Origin: Candidatus Saccharimonadota bacterium
GTDB taxonomy: Bacteria; Patescibacteriota; Saccharimonadia; Saccharimonadales; Saccharimonadaceae
Length of the DNA: 64,000 nucleotides
Assembly: GCA_016866755.1 (NCBI GenBank)
Contig: VGLK01000003.1
Coordinates: 1 to 64,000, forward strand
Direction of reading: 5' to 3'
Shown: in pieces, positions 28,033-36,524 of the stretch
Position numbering within the stretch: position 1 is the stretch's first letter
How the letters are laid out: each line of letters begins with the position of its first letter
Notes under the pieces: model-generated
Databases searched by the model: none
What the model saw: only the letters and a program-made list of their open reading frames with translations
Told to the model about the DNA's origin: nothing
Position numbers and translations under genes: made by a program

Positions 28033-29460
28033 ACAGCACTTCGAACCCGATTCGCCCCAAGCCCAACCGGTTACATTCACGTTGGCAATATTCGCGCAGC
28101 ACTTTTTCCGTGGCTACTCGCTAAACAAAAAAATGGCGCTTTTATTGTACGAATAGAAGACACCGACCAGGCTCGTTTTGTTGAAGGTGCAACCGATTTA
28201 ATTCTTGAAACTCTCTCGTGGCTTGGCCTTGATTGGGACGAAGGTCCGCAAAAAGGTGGCAACTACGGACCATACTTTCAAACCGAACGCCGTGAAATTT
28301 ATGCCGCTTGGGCCCAAAAGCTTATAGATAAAGGCCTCGCGTATGCCGATCCGTACACCCAAGAAGAGGTACAGGCTTTCCGTGAAGAGGCTAAGGCGTT
28401 AAAAAAACCGTTTCTTTACCGCGACTACCGACCAGAAAATCCGCCAACATGGGACGGAACACAGCCGCTACGATTTAAGGCGACAAACATTATTCGCCAC
28501 ACATGGCACGACCCTGTAATGGGTGAGCTTTCGGCCGGACCAGAGGCGTTAGACGACTTTATTCTTATTAAGGCCGATGGCTTACCAACCTACAATTTTG
28601 CCCACATTGTAGATGACGCTGAAATGAAAATTACGCACGTTATTCGCGGGCTAGAATATATATCTTCGATTCCACGCTATCTTTCGCTCTACGATGCACT
28701 GGACCTCTCTCCACCGACACTGGTATGCCTTCCACATATTATGCACCCAGACGGCAAAAAGAAGCTTGGTAAACGCGATGGTGCTAAAAGCGTTAGTGAC
28801 TACCGAACCGATGGCATATTACCAGAGGCCATGCTAAATTTTCTTGCCAGCATGGGTTGGAACGACGGCACAGAACAAGAATTATTCTCTAAAGACGAAT
28901 TAATTGCTAAATTTAGCCTAGAGAGGGTACAGCGTAGTGGTGCCCGATTCGACGAGCAGCGTCTACTATGGATGAACGGGCAGTGGATTCGCCGCCTTAC
29001 GCTCGACGATCTTTACAGTCGTGTGCGTGCATACTGGCCAGCTTCTGCTAAAAATTCAGACGAAACCTACAAACGCGCCGTACTTGCGCTTGTACAGGAT
29101 CGGCTTAAAACCCTAGCAGAACTCCCACTAATGACTAAATATTTTTTTGAAAAGCCGATTGTAAATCTTACGCTAATAACCGATAATAAACAGCTTAAAA
29201 AATTAACGGCAGCTGAATCGAAGAACTTGTTAGGCGAAGCTCGTACAGCACTAGAAGAGTGCGAATGGAGTGCTGAGTCAATTCAGTTTTGCTTAAACAA
29301 TTTGCTACAGACTACTGGCCAAAAACCTGGCACGCTCTTTAGTCTTATTCGGGTTGCCACCACGTGGGCGCCATTTAGCCCAGCCTTACACGACACGCTT
29401 GCTCTACTCGGCAGAGACCGCGTGTTAGCTCGGCTTGATACCGCACTTTTAGCCTTGTAA
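28030..29460 (+). CDS. gltX: Glutamyl-tRNA synthetase
   Basis: This 476-residue class I aminoacyl-tRNA synthetase charges tRNA-Glu, and in many bacteria tRNA-Gln for later amidation. The HIGH motif is PSPTGYIHVGNIRAALF near residue 10 and the KMSKS-like motif is KKLGKRDGAKSV near residue 245. The alpha-helical anticodon-binding domain follows. Full family length. The tRNA-Glu gene lies 3 kb downstream but in a separate unit. Confidence 0.95.
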   Translation: MTALRTRFAPSPTGYIHVGNIRAALFPWLLAKQKNGAFIVRIEDTDQARFVEGATDLILETLSWLGLDWDEGPQKGGNYGPYFQTERREIYAAWAQKLIDKGLAYADPYTQEEVQAFREEAKALKKPFLYRDYRPENPPTWDGTQPLRFKATNIIRHTWHDPVMGELSAGPEALDDFILIKADGLPTYNFAHIVDDAEMKITHVIRGLEYISSIPRYLSLYDALDLSPPTLVCLPHIMHPDGKKKLGKRDGAKSVSDYRTDGILPEAMLNFLASMGWNDGTEQELFSKDELIAKFSLERVQRSGARFDEQRLLWMNGQWIRRLTLDDLYSRVRAYWPASAKNSDETYKRAVLALVQDRLKTLAELPLMTKYFFEKPIVNLTLITDNKQLKKLTAAESKNLLGEARTALEECEWSAESIQFCLNNLLQTTGQKPGTLFSLIRVATTWAPFSPALHDTLALLGRDRVLARLDTALLAL

Positions 29461-29499
29461 ACACGCATAGTTAAATGTTTTCTCTTTGTTAAAAAATGG

Positions 29500-29518
29500 T
29501 ATACTAGCCATAAGCATG
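29500..29518 (+). promoter_or_regulatory. Extended -10 of DUF3048 gene
   Basis: TGG plus TATACT at 29500-29505, ending 10 nt before ATG 29516. Confidence 0.5.
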
Positions 29519-30616
29519 AAAGTAACACAAAAAAAATCGTTTAAAAATACTAAAATTTTTCAGGCGCTGAGTAGACACAGAGTAGTAGTTTTGCTTATTT
29601 TTGGCGCGCTACTAATTTCAGGGGCACTTATTACAGCATTCCATTTGTTGCAGCCATCTATCTCTAGTAGCGGTGAAATTACTTTTTCACCAAAAGCAGC
29701 CGAGAAACACTACTCGTTACTTACCGGCGTTGAAGTTGCAGACGAGGAATCTATCACTAAACCAACTACCGTTGTAGTGCTAGAAAACAGCCCCGAAGCT
29801 CGGCCACAATCTGGCCTCAAGCAAGCCGAAGTAGTCTACGAGGCAATTGCTGAAGGTGGAATAACCCGATTTCTAGCAATTTATCAGCAAAATACACCAG
29901 GACTAGTAGGGCCAGTGCGCAGTTTACGCATGTACTATGTTGACTGGCTTGCCCCATACGACGCATCGGTAGCTCATGTGGGCGGAAGCGCCAGCGCTCT
30001 AAATGAAATTCGCAACGGCAACTACCGCGACATAGATCAGATGAGTAATCCAAATGCCTACTGGCGCGCCAGCGACCGCTATGCGCCACATAATGTATAT
30101 ACTAGTTTTGAGCGCATAGCCGCACTTAATAGCGAAAAAGGCTACACTCAATCTAACTTTGAAGGCTTTAGGCGTAAAACATCAAGTAAAACACAACCAG
30201 TGAGTGAATCTCAGCCGACTGCTGCTACAAATGTGCAAATAAATTTTGGGTCGCAGCCTACCTACAACACCCGCTACGAATACAACGCCGAGTCAAAAAC
30301 CTACAACCGTTTTCAAGCGGATGCACCGCACCTTGATAGAGAAGAAGGCGCTCTTTCGCCATCAGTGGTAATTGCGCTCGACGTACAAATGTCACGAGTA
30401 CAAGAAGATGGCTACCGCGAATCTATAACAACCACCGGCCAGGGAACTGCTAGGGTATTTCAGAATGGGGAAGTAATTGAGGGTATTTGGCGAAAAGATA
30501 GCCGCCAAGATCAGTTAAAATTTTTTACAGCCGATGGCGCCGAATTACCGCTTGAAGCAGGCCAAACATGGATAGCTGCTGTGCCACAAAACGGAGGCTC
30601 GGTCTCGTGGCAATAG
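29516..30616 (+). CDS. DUF3048 (YerB-like) membrane-anchored protein
   Basis: This 366-residue protein has one N-terminal membrane helix (about 22-45) and the DUF3048 signatures ARPQSGLKQAEVVYEAIAEGG, ITRFLAIYQ and GPVRSLRMYYVDW. A C-terminal DUF3048_C-like half follows (QDQLKFFTADGAELPLEAGQTW). The family is extracytoplasmic and of unknown function; YerB is a lipoprotein in Bacillus, whereas here a membrane helix replaces the lipobox. Its last 10 bases overlap the start of the next kinase gene, suggesting an operon and a possible sensory link. Confidence 0.85.
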   Translation: MKVTQKKSFKNTKIFQALSRHRVVVLLIFGALLISGALITAFHLLQPSISSSGEITFSPKAAEKHYSLLTGVEVADEESITKPTTVVVLENSPEARPQSGLKQAEVVYEAIAEGGITRFLAIYQQNTPGLVGPVRSLRMYYVDWLAPYDASVAHVGGSASALNEIRNGNYRDIDQMSNPNAYWRASDRYAPHNVYTSFERIAALNSEKGYTQSNFEGFRRKTSSKTQPVSESQPTAATNVQINFGSQPTYNTRYEYNAESKTYNRFQADAPHLDREEGALSPSVVIALDVQMSRVQEDGYRESITTTGQGTARVFQNGEVIEGIWRKDSRQDQLKFFTADGAELPLEAGQTWIAAVPQNGGSVSWQ

Positions 30617-32145
30617 ATAAGTCACTTAAAAACCAGTATCCGGTAAGAAACTACTGGCGTCACTTTATGCACCGCGTACTTTTTGGCGTGTTAATTGCGG
30701 CCATATTTGGCTTAAGTATTAGTTACCTTTTTTTAGGCTTATTGCCCGTACAGAGTATTTTGCTATCTATTAGCGTTACAACAATTATTATTACGGCGTG
30801 CGTGTTTGGCGTGTTACTACTTATGATGCGGCCAATTCATCTAATTATGCGTGCAATTACCATGCGCTCGGGCGAACCAACCGTGCAAACTCCCCCTAAT
30901 CCAAATGTAAGCAGTCTTATCTCTGGCAATCTTAAACCGGTACTTGATACTATTTATGGAAGTTCACCAATGACACCAGCAGTAGGTTTTTCGGCCACAC
31001 AAGCAGTAACTACAGCTACGCCAGCACTGTCGCTACTTGAGCACGCCTTAGAGCAAACTTCGTGCGGCATTATTGCTCTGAATGCCGAGCGTAAGGTTAT
31101 CGCTCATAATGTTCACGCGCCAATTAAAGAAGGTGCTGACAAACAGCCAGAGATTGAATTAGAGTTTATTAACATGGAATCCCTCGACGAATGGCTTGAT
31201 TCGCTTTCGAACACGGCCGTACACGCAGAAAAGACTTGGCAGCGGGTTTCTAACAAGCTTGCAGGCGAAGAGGGCAGACGAATGTTTGACATAATCGCCA
31301 CCTATGAACGGGGGAGCCAGACCGAAACTGTTATTGCATGTTACGAACGCACATTACAATACATGCCCGAAGAAGATGATTTAGATTTTATTGCATTTGC
31401 CGCCCACGAGTTGCGTGGACCAATTACTGTTATACGCGGCTATCTAGATGTACTAGGCATGGAGCTTGAAGATAGTTTAGATGATGACCAGAGAGAGCTT
31501 TTAAAGCGATTGGTTGTTTCTTCTAACAGATTAAGCGGCTACATAAATAATATTCTTAATGCCTCTCGCTTTGATCGTCGGCATTTAAAAGTGCACCTAA
31601 AAGAAGAGACGATTGAAAAAATTTACGACACCATTAGCGACGACATGACCATGCGCGCTACCGCCCAAAACAGAATACTATCAGTTAAGTTTGATCATAA
31701 TTTGCCAACTATAGCAGCCGACAAGGGCAGCATTGGCGAGGTGTTGGGTAACCTTATTGATAACGCTATAAAATACAGCAACGAAGGCGGGATAATATCG
31801 GTGTACGCCGAAATTGAAGGTGACTTTTTGAAAGTAAGCGTTGCCGATCGTGGTATTGGCATGCCAAGTAACGTAATCGAAAATCTGTTTAAAAAATTTT
31901 ATCGTTCGCACCGCTCCCGCGAAACAGTAGCAGGAACTGGCATTGGCTTATACATTTGCAAGGCATTTATCGAATCTCATGGCGGTTTTATTAGCGTACG
32001 CTCACAAGAAGGCGTAGGATCAATATTTAGTTTTACGCTACCAATTTACTCAACCGTTAAGCAACAGCTTCTTGAAGGCGACAATTTAACACTAATTCGC
32101 CAGCAGCACGGCTGGATAAAGAATCACTCAAGCTTTAGGGGATAA
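30607..32145 (+). CDS. Sensor histidine kinase
   Basis: This 512-residue kinase has two membrane helices in the first 85 residues with almost no external loop. A cytoplasmic PAS-like region follows (about 140-250). HisKA comes next with phospho-acceptor His267 (FAAHELRGPIT), then HATPase motifs NLIDNAIKYS, DRGIGM and GTGIGLYIC. I choose GTG 30607 because GGAGG lies just upstream and the gene then overlaps DUF3048 by 10 nt. It is followed after 6 nt by a response regulator, so the three genes probably form one operon. Confidence 0.9.
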   Translation: MAIDKSLKNQYPVRNYWRHFMHRVLFGVLIAAIFGLSISYLFLGLLPVQSILLSISVTTIIITACVFGVLLLMMRPIHLIMRAITMRSGEPTVQTPPNPNVSSLISGNLKPVLDTIYGSSPMTPAVGFSATQAVTTATPALSLLEHALEQTSCGIIALNAERKVIAHNVHAPIKEGADKQPEIELEFINMESLDEWLDSLSNTAVHAEKTWQRVSNKLAGEEGRRMFDIIATYERGSQTETVIACYERTLQYMPEEDDLDFIAFAAHELRGPITVIRGYLDVLGMELEDSLDDDQRELLKRLVVSSNRLSGYINNILNASRFDRRHLKVHLKEETIEKIYDTISDDMTMRATAQNRILSVKFDHNLPTIAADKGSIGEVLGNLIDNAIKYSNEGGIISVYAEIEGDFLKVSVADRGIGMPSNVIENLFKKFYRSHRSRETVAGTGIGLYICKAFIESHGGFISVRSQEGVGSIFSFTLPIYSTVKQQLLEGDNLTLIRQQHGWIKNHSSFRG

Positions 32146-32151
32146 TTATAT

Positions 32152-32541
32152 ATGGCAATTCACACAGTATTAGTAATAGAAGATGACCGATTTATTGGAG
32201 AAATGTACGTACGCAGCCTTAGTAAATCGGGCTACGAAGTAGATTGGATGGTAGACGGTAATGACGGACTTGTGGCAGCGCGTAACAAAGCATACGATCT
32301 TATAATTCTTGATATTATGTTGCCCGAGCGGCGCGGCAATGAAATTTTAGACGCACTCCGTAACGACACAGAAGATCTTATTCCAAACTCTAAAGTGCTT
32401 ATTATGACAAATTTTGAGCAAGACGATGAATCGCGCATGGCAATGCAATATCGTGCCGACGGTTATCTTATAAAGGCAGAAATTACACCGCGAAAATTAC
32501 TAGAAATAATTGCCGAGCTTGACGCTGTAAGTGCCAAATAG
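32152..32541 (+). CDS. Single-domain response regulator
   Basis: A CheY-like receiver of 129 residues and nothing else. Acidic pocket Glu10-Asp11-Asp12, phospho-acceptor Asp54 (LDIMLPERRG), switch Thr in LIMTNFEQ and Lys in LIKAE. There is no DNA-binding or enzymatic output domain, so the output must come through protein contact, for example with a motor or another kinase. AGGGGA lies 8 nt before the ATG. It pairs with the upstream kinase. Confidence 0.92.
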   Translation: MAIHTVLVIEDDRFIGEMYVRSLSKSGYEVDWMVDGNDGLVAARNKAYDLIILDIMLPERRGNEILDALRNDTEDLIPNSKVLIMTNFEQDDESRMAMQYRADGYLIKAEITPRKLLEIIAELDAVSAK

Positions 32542-32592
32542 ATCTACTAGACAAACCCCTGTAATATTGCTACAATGAAGCAGAATAATTTT

Positions 32593-32667
32593 GGCCCTAT
32601 CGTCTAGCGGTTAGGACACCAGGTTCTCATCCTGGCAACCCGGGTTCGATTCCCGGTAGGGTCACCA
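32593..32667 (+). tRNA. tRNA-Glu (anticodon CTC)
   Basis: A 75-nt cloverleaf: acceptor GGCCCTA pairs with TAGGGTC (one G-T), D-arm TCTAGCGGTTAGGA as in Glu tRNAs, anticodon loop TTCTCAT giving CTC, and T-loop GGTTCGATTCC. Discriminator A is followed by an encoded CCA. Confidence 0.96.
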
Positions 32668-32674
32668 AGAAAAC

Positions 32675-32705
32675 AACCTTAGCTTACATGCTTGGGTTTT
32701 TTTCT
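32675..32705 (+). terminator. Probable terminator of tRNA-Glu
   Basis: An imperfect hairpin (AACC at 32675-32678 with GGTT at 32695-32698, and AGC with GCT nearer the loop) is followed by seven T residues. Confidence 0.6.
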
Positions 32706-32757
32706 TTATGTGCGTATACTTACCTGTACGCAACTACTTTAGATAAAGGGAATTTAA

Positions 32758-33357
32758 GTGAACACCGAAATAGAAGTAAAATTTCTTAATAGTAATCATC
32801 AAGAAATTCGCGAAAAACTTATTAGGCTTGGGGCGGTTTGCAAGCAGCCCATGCGGCTCATGCGCCGCGCCATAATAGATTACCCAGACAGACGTCTTCA
32901 GACTGGCGATCCTTGGAGCTTTATTCGCGTGCGCGACGAAGGCGATAAAGTTACGCTCACCTATAAGCAGTTAGATCGCGAAGCCTCTTTAAGCGGTGCA
33001 CGAGAAATTGAAACCGTCGTTAAGGATTTTACAGCCACAGTCGCGCTTTTTGAAGCCGTTGGTTTTAGGTGTTTTTCGGTGCAAGAGACGAAGCGCGAAA
33101 CATGGCAATACGGATTATGCGAAATAGTTTTAGATGAATGGCCGTGGGTTGCACCGTACATTGAAATTGAAGGTGACAGTGAAGAGGCGGTAAAAGAGTG
33201 CGCGGGTGCGCTTAGGCTAGATTGGCGCGATGCAGTATTTGGCGATGCTATGAGCGTGTATCGTGCCCAATATCCTCATCTTACAACACAAGACACTTTA
33301 GCCACGATTGATAACATTGCATTTGATACGCCTTTACCAGAATTACTAAAGCCATAA
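32758..33357 (+). CDS. CYTH-domain protein (class IV adenylate cyclase / triphosphatase family)
   Basis: This 199-residue protein begins with the family hallmark NTEIEVKFL (ExExK). It has the tunnel residues RxR in SFIRVRDEG, TYKQ, and EIETVV and YIEIEGDSEEAV later. CYTH enzymes bind triphosphates, including thiamine triphosphate, inorganic triphosphate and ATP for cAMP synthesis. The sequence fits the CyaB-like branch common in anaerobes and CPR. GTG start, with AAAGGG upstream. The substrate cannot be told from sequence. Confidence 0.88.
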   Translation: MNTEIEVKFLNSNHQEIREKLIRLGAVCKQPMRLMRRAIIDYPDRRLQTGDPWSFIRVRDEGDKVTLTYKQLDREASLSGAREIETVVKDFTATVALFEAVGFRCFSVQETKRETWQYGLCEIVLDEWPWVAPYIEIEGDSEEAVKECAGALRLDWRDAVFGDAMSVYRAQYPHLTTQDTLATIDNIAFDTPLPELLKP

Positions 33358-33366
33358 AGAGAGAAA

Positions 33367-33403
33367 CCCCCGTTCTGCGACACACTATGAAGCAGAACGG
33401 GGG
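33367..33403 (-). terminator. Strong hairpin terminator between CYTH gene and orphan gene
   Basis: CCCCCGTTCTGC (33367-33378) pairs perfectly with GCAGAACGGGGG (33392-33403). On the minus strand it is followed by TTTCTCTC. It ends the gene at 33428 and may also stop the CYTH transcript. Confidence 0.75.
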
Positions 33404-33427
33404 CTCCCTAATTGCACACCACCTTTT

Positions 33428-34153
33428 TTATATCGCAACAACCGGCAGGCCGTTACGCGAGTTAAACTCTACACTTTCGAAAAAGTGCAGGTCGATACAC
33501 GCCGGCTGAGTGCAGCATTCATTTTCGGGTCTCAACTCGGCAAGAACGTTGCTGCATGGCGGCAATTGGCATAAACCAATGCTTGTATCACTCGCTAGTA
33601 AATTGCCGTACGCAGTACGTGCTAGCACCGAATGCTTTGAACGGCAGCATTCAATATAGAGTTGTCGCACGACTAGCCGCCCGTCATCATCTTGTTGATA
33701 GGCAGGAATGACGGTCCATACGTGTCGCACGTCGAGTTTAATAGCGTCAGAGAACGACGATACCAATGCGCCGTCAGACTGGCGCCAAACCGGTCGAATC
33801 TCGCACCGCTGAGACACTTCGCGCAATGACTCTGCAAGAAATCGCGGCTTATCGATGTTCGCCCCCCATACATACGGCAAGCCTAAGCTATAACTCAGCA
33901 TAAACTTTAGCTCATCGGTTAGGTAAGGGCGATAAATAGGTCGCTCGTTTACACAACACACCTCAGCGCGAAGTAACGCCATAATCACCGCCCGACGATG
34001 CCACCCGCCATGCACTGCACTACTAAAGTAGTAACTCAGTTCTCCTCGAGCTAGATTGATTACATCGCACATTGTGATTGTATCGCTGCCGAGCCATGCG
34101 TGTAGCTCGCGTTCGCGACGGGTAAGTGTAACCGGTAAAACTGATGTTGCCAT
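33428..34153 (-). CDS. Orphan Cys-rich hypothetical protein
   Basis: A 241-residue soluble protein I do not recognise. The N-terminal 60 residues look helical and DNA-binding-like (TLTRRERELHAWLGSDTITMCDVINLARGE, quoted as separate stretches RRERELHAWL and MCDVINLARGE). The C-terminal third is cysteine-rich: ECCRSKH, LCQLPPCS and ENECCTQPACID, which may bind metal. GC content is higher than in neighbours. It has AAGGAG before the ATG and a long leader with a terminator-like hairpin. It stands alone between hairpins. Confidence 0.6.
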   Translation of the reverse strand: MATSVLPVTLTRRERELHAWLGSDTITMCDVINLARGELSYYFSSAVHGGWHRRAVIMALLRAEVCCVNERPIYRPYLTDELKFMLSYSLGLPYVWGANIDKPRFLAESLREVSQRCEIRPVWRQSDGALVSSFSDAIKLDVRHVWTVIPAYQQDDDGRLVVRQLYIECCRSKHSVLARTAYGNLLASDTSIGLCQLPPCSNVLAELRPENECCTQPACIDLHFFESVEFNSRNGLPVVAI

Positions 34154-34185
34154 GAAAAACTCACTCCTTACATAAAAAGAGGATA

Positions 34186-34230
34186 CAAAAAGGGCAAAAC
34201 ACCACGTGCTGCCTTATGGCATATACGTGG
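34186..34230 (-). promoter_or_regulatory. Terminator-like hairpin in the leader of the orphan gene
   Basis: Read on the minus strand, CCACGT (34225-34230) and ACGTGG (34202-34207) form the outer stem, and TGCC and GGCA the inner stem with an ATAA-type loop. Then come T-rich TGTTTTGCCCTTTTTG and, 30 nt on, the start codon. No minus-strand gene lies upstream, so an attenuator or a short RNA is possible. Confidence 0.45.
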
Positions 34231-34342
34231 CGCTCCAAATAATACAATACTACTTAACCATGTAATGTCAATACACCAATAAAAGTTTTTGCTTGATTTT
34301 AATAACCATGAGCGCCATACTTATAACAAGTATTATGATAGG

Positions 34343-34357
34343 TAAAATATAACCATG
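34343..34357 (+). promoter_or_regulatory. -10 and operator-like repeat of second kinase gene
   Basis: TAAAAT at 34343-34348 ends 6 nt before ATG 34355. Just upstream, ATACTT and AAGTAT form an inverted repeat with a 5-nt spacer (about 34317-34333), a candidate operator. Confidence 0.45.
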
Positions 34358-36478
34358 AAAGCGCAACTTAAAACACGCTTTTGGCAACGCCGTTTATGTG
34401 AAGTAATGTTTGTTGTGTCTCTGGTTATTGTTGGTTTTTATCTGTGGGCAGCGTTTGGCCCAAATGGCACAACACTTGGAGTAGGACTGATGTTGCCAGA
34501 CATAAGCCTCTTTATTGCCATAGCAGGTGCCCTTATTAGCTTTATATTATACCTATGGACACCCAAAAAAGCTTCATCAACCGTTATCTACGCACTATTT
34601 GGACTGTCACTCCTCTTAGCGGCTTCTGTCATACTCCCAACTGGTGGTATACACTCGCCATTTTTAGCACTATGGATAGTGATCGGATTTATGGCAGGTT
34701 TATTTGGCACCAAGGCACTTCTTACTATGCTCATTTTAAGCGCACTCTATATTTTATACGCTTACACCTTATCAAGCAGCCCGCTTTCGCGCGATGAGTT
34801 ACTTGGCGTGCTTCTTGCAACAAATATACCTTTGCTGCTTAGCTATTTAGTATGGTTACATGCACCTAAAAGCCACTCAACGCGCGACGACCTAAGCCTA
34901 CACGATCTCGCGCATCGGCTTAGTCAAGAAACCGGTAAGTCTGATATTGTGATTGAGGCTATTACCGACGGTGTTATTGCTATCAATCCGCAAAATCACA
35001 TTGAGCTTATAAACCCAGCCGCGCAAGATTTGATTGGCTGGAACAAGGGTGACGCACTAGGTCTTGATTACGAGCTTGTACTTAAATTAGTCGATGCGAA
35101 AGACGAACCGCTTACGCCAGTAACTAATCCGGTAGAAATTGCTAAAAACAGCCATAAACCGGTACATTCAGATGAACTTTCGCTTGTAACCAGTAGCGAC
35201 AAACGCCGCCTTATATCTATGACGGTCACCCCAATGATGAGCGGCGGTGGCATGATTATTGTTTTTAGAGACGTGTCGAAAGAAAAAGCTGAAGAGCGCC
35301 AGCAAGCAGAATTTATATCAACTGCTAGTCACGAAATGCGCACGCCCGTTGCCGCTATCGAAGGCTACCTTGGTCTCGCACTTAATCCAGCTACGGCACA
35401 AATTGATGACAAGGCACGTGAATACATAACTAAGGCGCATGAATCGGCTGAACATTTGGGACGTTTGTTTCAAGACTTACTTGATGTAAGTCGTGCTGAA
35501 GACGGAAGACTAAAAAATGATCCAAAAGTAGTTGATGTTTCAGCTCTTGTTCACGACACGTTCGACGGCTTACGGCAAAAAGCAGCCGACAAGCAGTTAC
35601 GTTATGTGTTTAAGCCAGCGCCCGACGATAACGATACAAGCGAAGGCCGTCGTCTCTCTCCAGTGTTCTATAGCGAGGTTGACCAAGATCATTTACGCGA
35701 GGTAGTAGGAAATCTTATTGAAAACGCAATTAAATACACACCGCGCGGTGAAGTGGTCGTAGACGTAACGGGCGACCAAAAAAGTGTTACCATTAGTATC
35801 ACCGATAGCGGACTTGGCATTCCAGCCGAAGATTTACCGCACTTATTTCAAAAATTTTATCGCGTTGACAGTTCAGACACGCGCGAAATTGGCGGCACTG
35901 GATTAGGTTTATATTTGAGTCGTCGCTTAGTCGAAGCTATGTCAGGGAATATTTGGGTAGAGAGCATCTATAAGTCTGGTAGTACGTTTTTTGTAAAACT
36001 TCCGCGCATAAGCCATGAAGAAGCGCAGCAAAAACTTGACGCTGCACTTGATGAAACTACTCAGCAGGCGGGTATTCCTGTTATTTCTCAGGTAACTAGC
36101 ACGCCACTATCGTTCGCTCAACCCCAACAAACACCACAAGCTTCACCGCAATATCAACAACCGCCACAACCCTATACTCAACCGCAAACTCCGTCGCAAC
36201 CTCAACCGAGTCAGTTTGTTCAAAATCGTCCCGCACCAGTTGGTTTCACGCCTTATGTTCCACCCGGTGCAGCACCGCCGACCATGTCAACGCAACCACA
36301 ATTTCAAACCCAATTCCAACCCCAGCAACAGCCGTCAGCACCTTACCAACAACCCACTGCCTATTCAGCGCCAACCCTAGAGCAAATTTCTGCCAACCCG
36401 TCCGTATATCAAAACCGCCAAGCTCAAACACCAGCTGTTCCACCACGAGATACTAGGCAACTATACAATAAGCCGTAA
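34355..36478 (+). CDS. Sensor histidine kinase with Pro/Gln-rich tail
   Basis: This 707-residue protein has about six membrane helices (residues 15-170) forming a membrane sensor. A PAS domain follows (about 195-310, with VIAINPQNHIELINPAAQDLIG spacing), then HisKA with His326 (TASHEMRTPVA). The HATPase has NLIENAIKYT, DSGLGIP and GTGLGLYLSRR. From about residue 565 comes a tail of 140 residues dominated by Pro, Gln, Ala and Thr. The response regulator 46 nt downstream has a tail of the same composition, so the two form a pair. Confidence 0.9.
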   Translation: MKAQLKTRFWQRRLCEVMFVVSLVIVGFYLWAAFGPNGTTLGVGLMLPDISLFIAIAGALISFILYLWTPKKASSTVIYALFGLSLLLAASVILPTGGIHSPFLALWIVIGFMAGLFGTKALLTMLILSALYILYAYTLSSSPLSRDELLGVLLATNIPLLLSYLVWLHAPKSHSTRDDLSLHDLAHRLSQETGKSDIVIEAITDGVIAINPQNHIELINPAAQDLIGWNKGDALGLDYELVLKLVDAKDEPLTPVTNPVEIAKNSHKPVHSDELSLVTSSDKRRLISMTVTPMMSGGGMIIVFRDVSKEKAEERQQAEFISTASHEMRTPVAAIEGYLGLALNPATAQIDDKAREYITKAHESAEHLGRLFQDLLDVSRAEDGRLKNDPKVVDVSALVHDTFDGLRQKAADKQLRYVFKPAPDDNDTSEGRRLSPVFYSEVDQDHLREVVGNLIENAIKYTPRGEVVVDVTGDQKSVTISITDSGLGIPAEDLPHLFQKFYRVDSSDTREIGGTGLGLYLSRRLVEAMSGNIWVESIYKSGSTFFVKLPRISHEEAQQKLDAALDETTQQAGIPVISQVTSTPLSFAQPQQTPQASPQYQQPPQPYTQPQTPSQPQPSQFVQNRPAPVGFTPYVPPGAAPPTMSTQPQFQTQFQPQQQPSAPYQQPTAYSAPTLEQISANPSVYQNRQAQTPAVPPRDTRQLYNKP

Positions 36479-36524
36479 GCAATATAGATTTTTTGAATAA
36501 ATACACGTACAATGGGGAATATAT

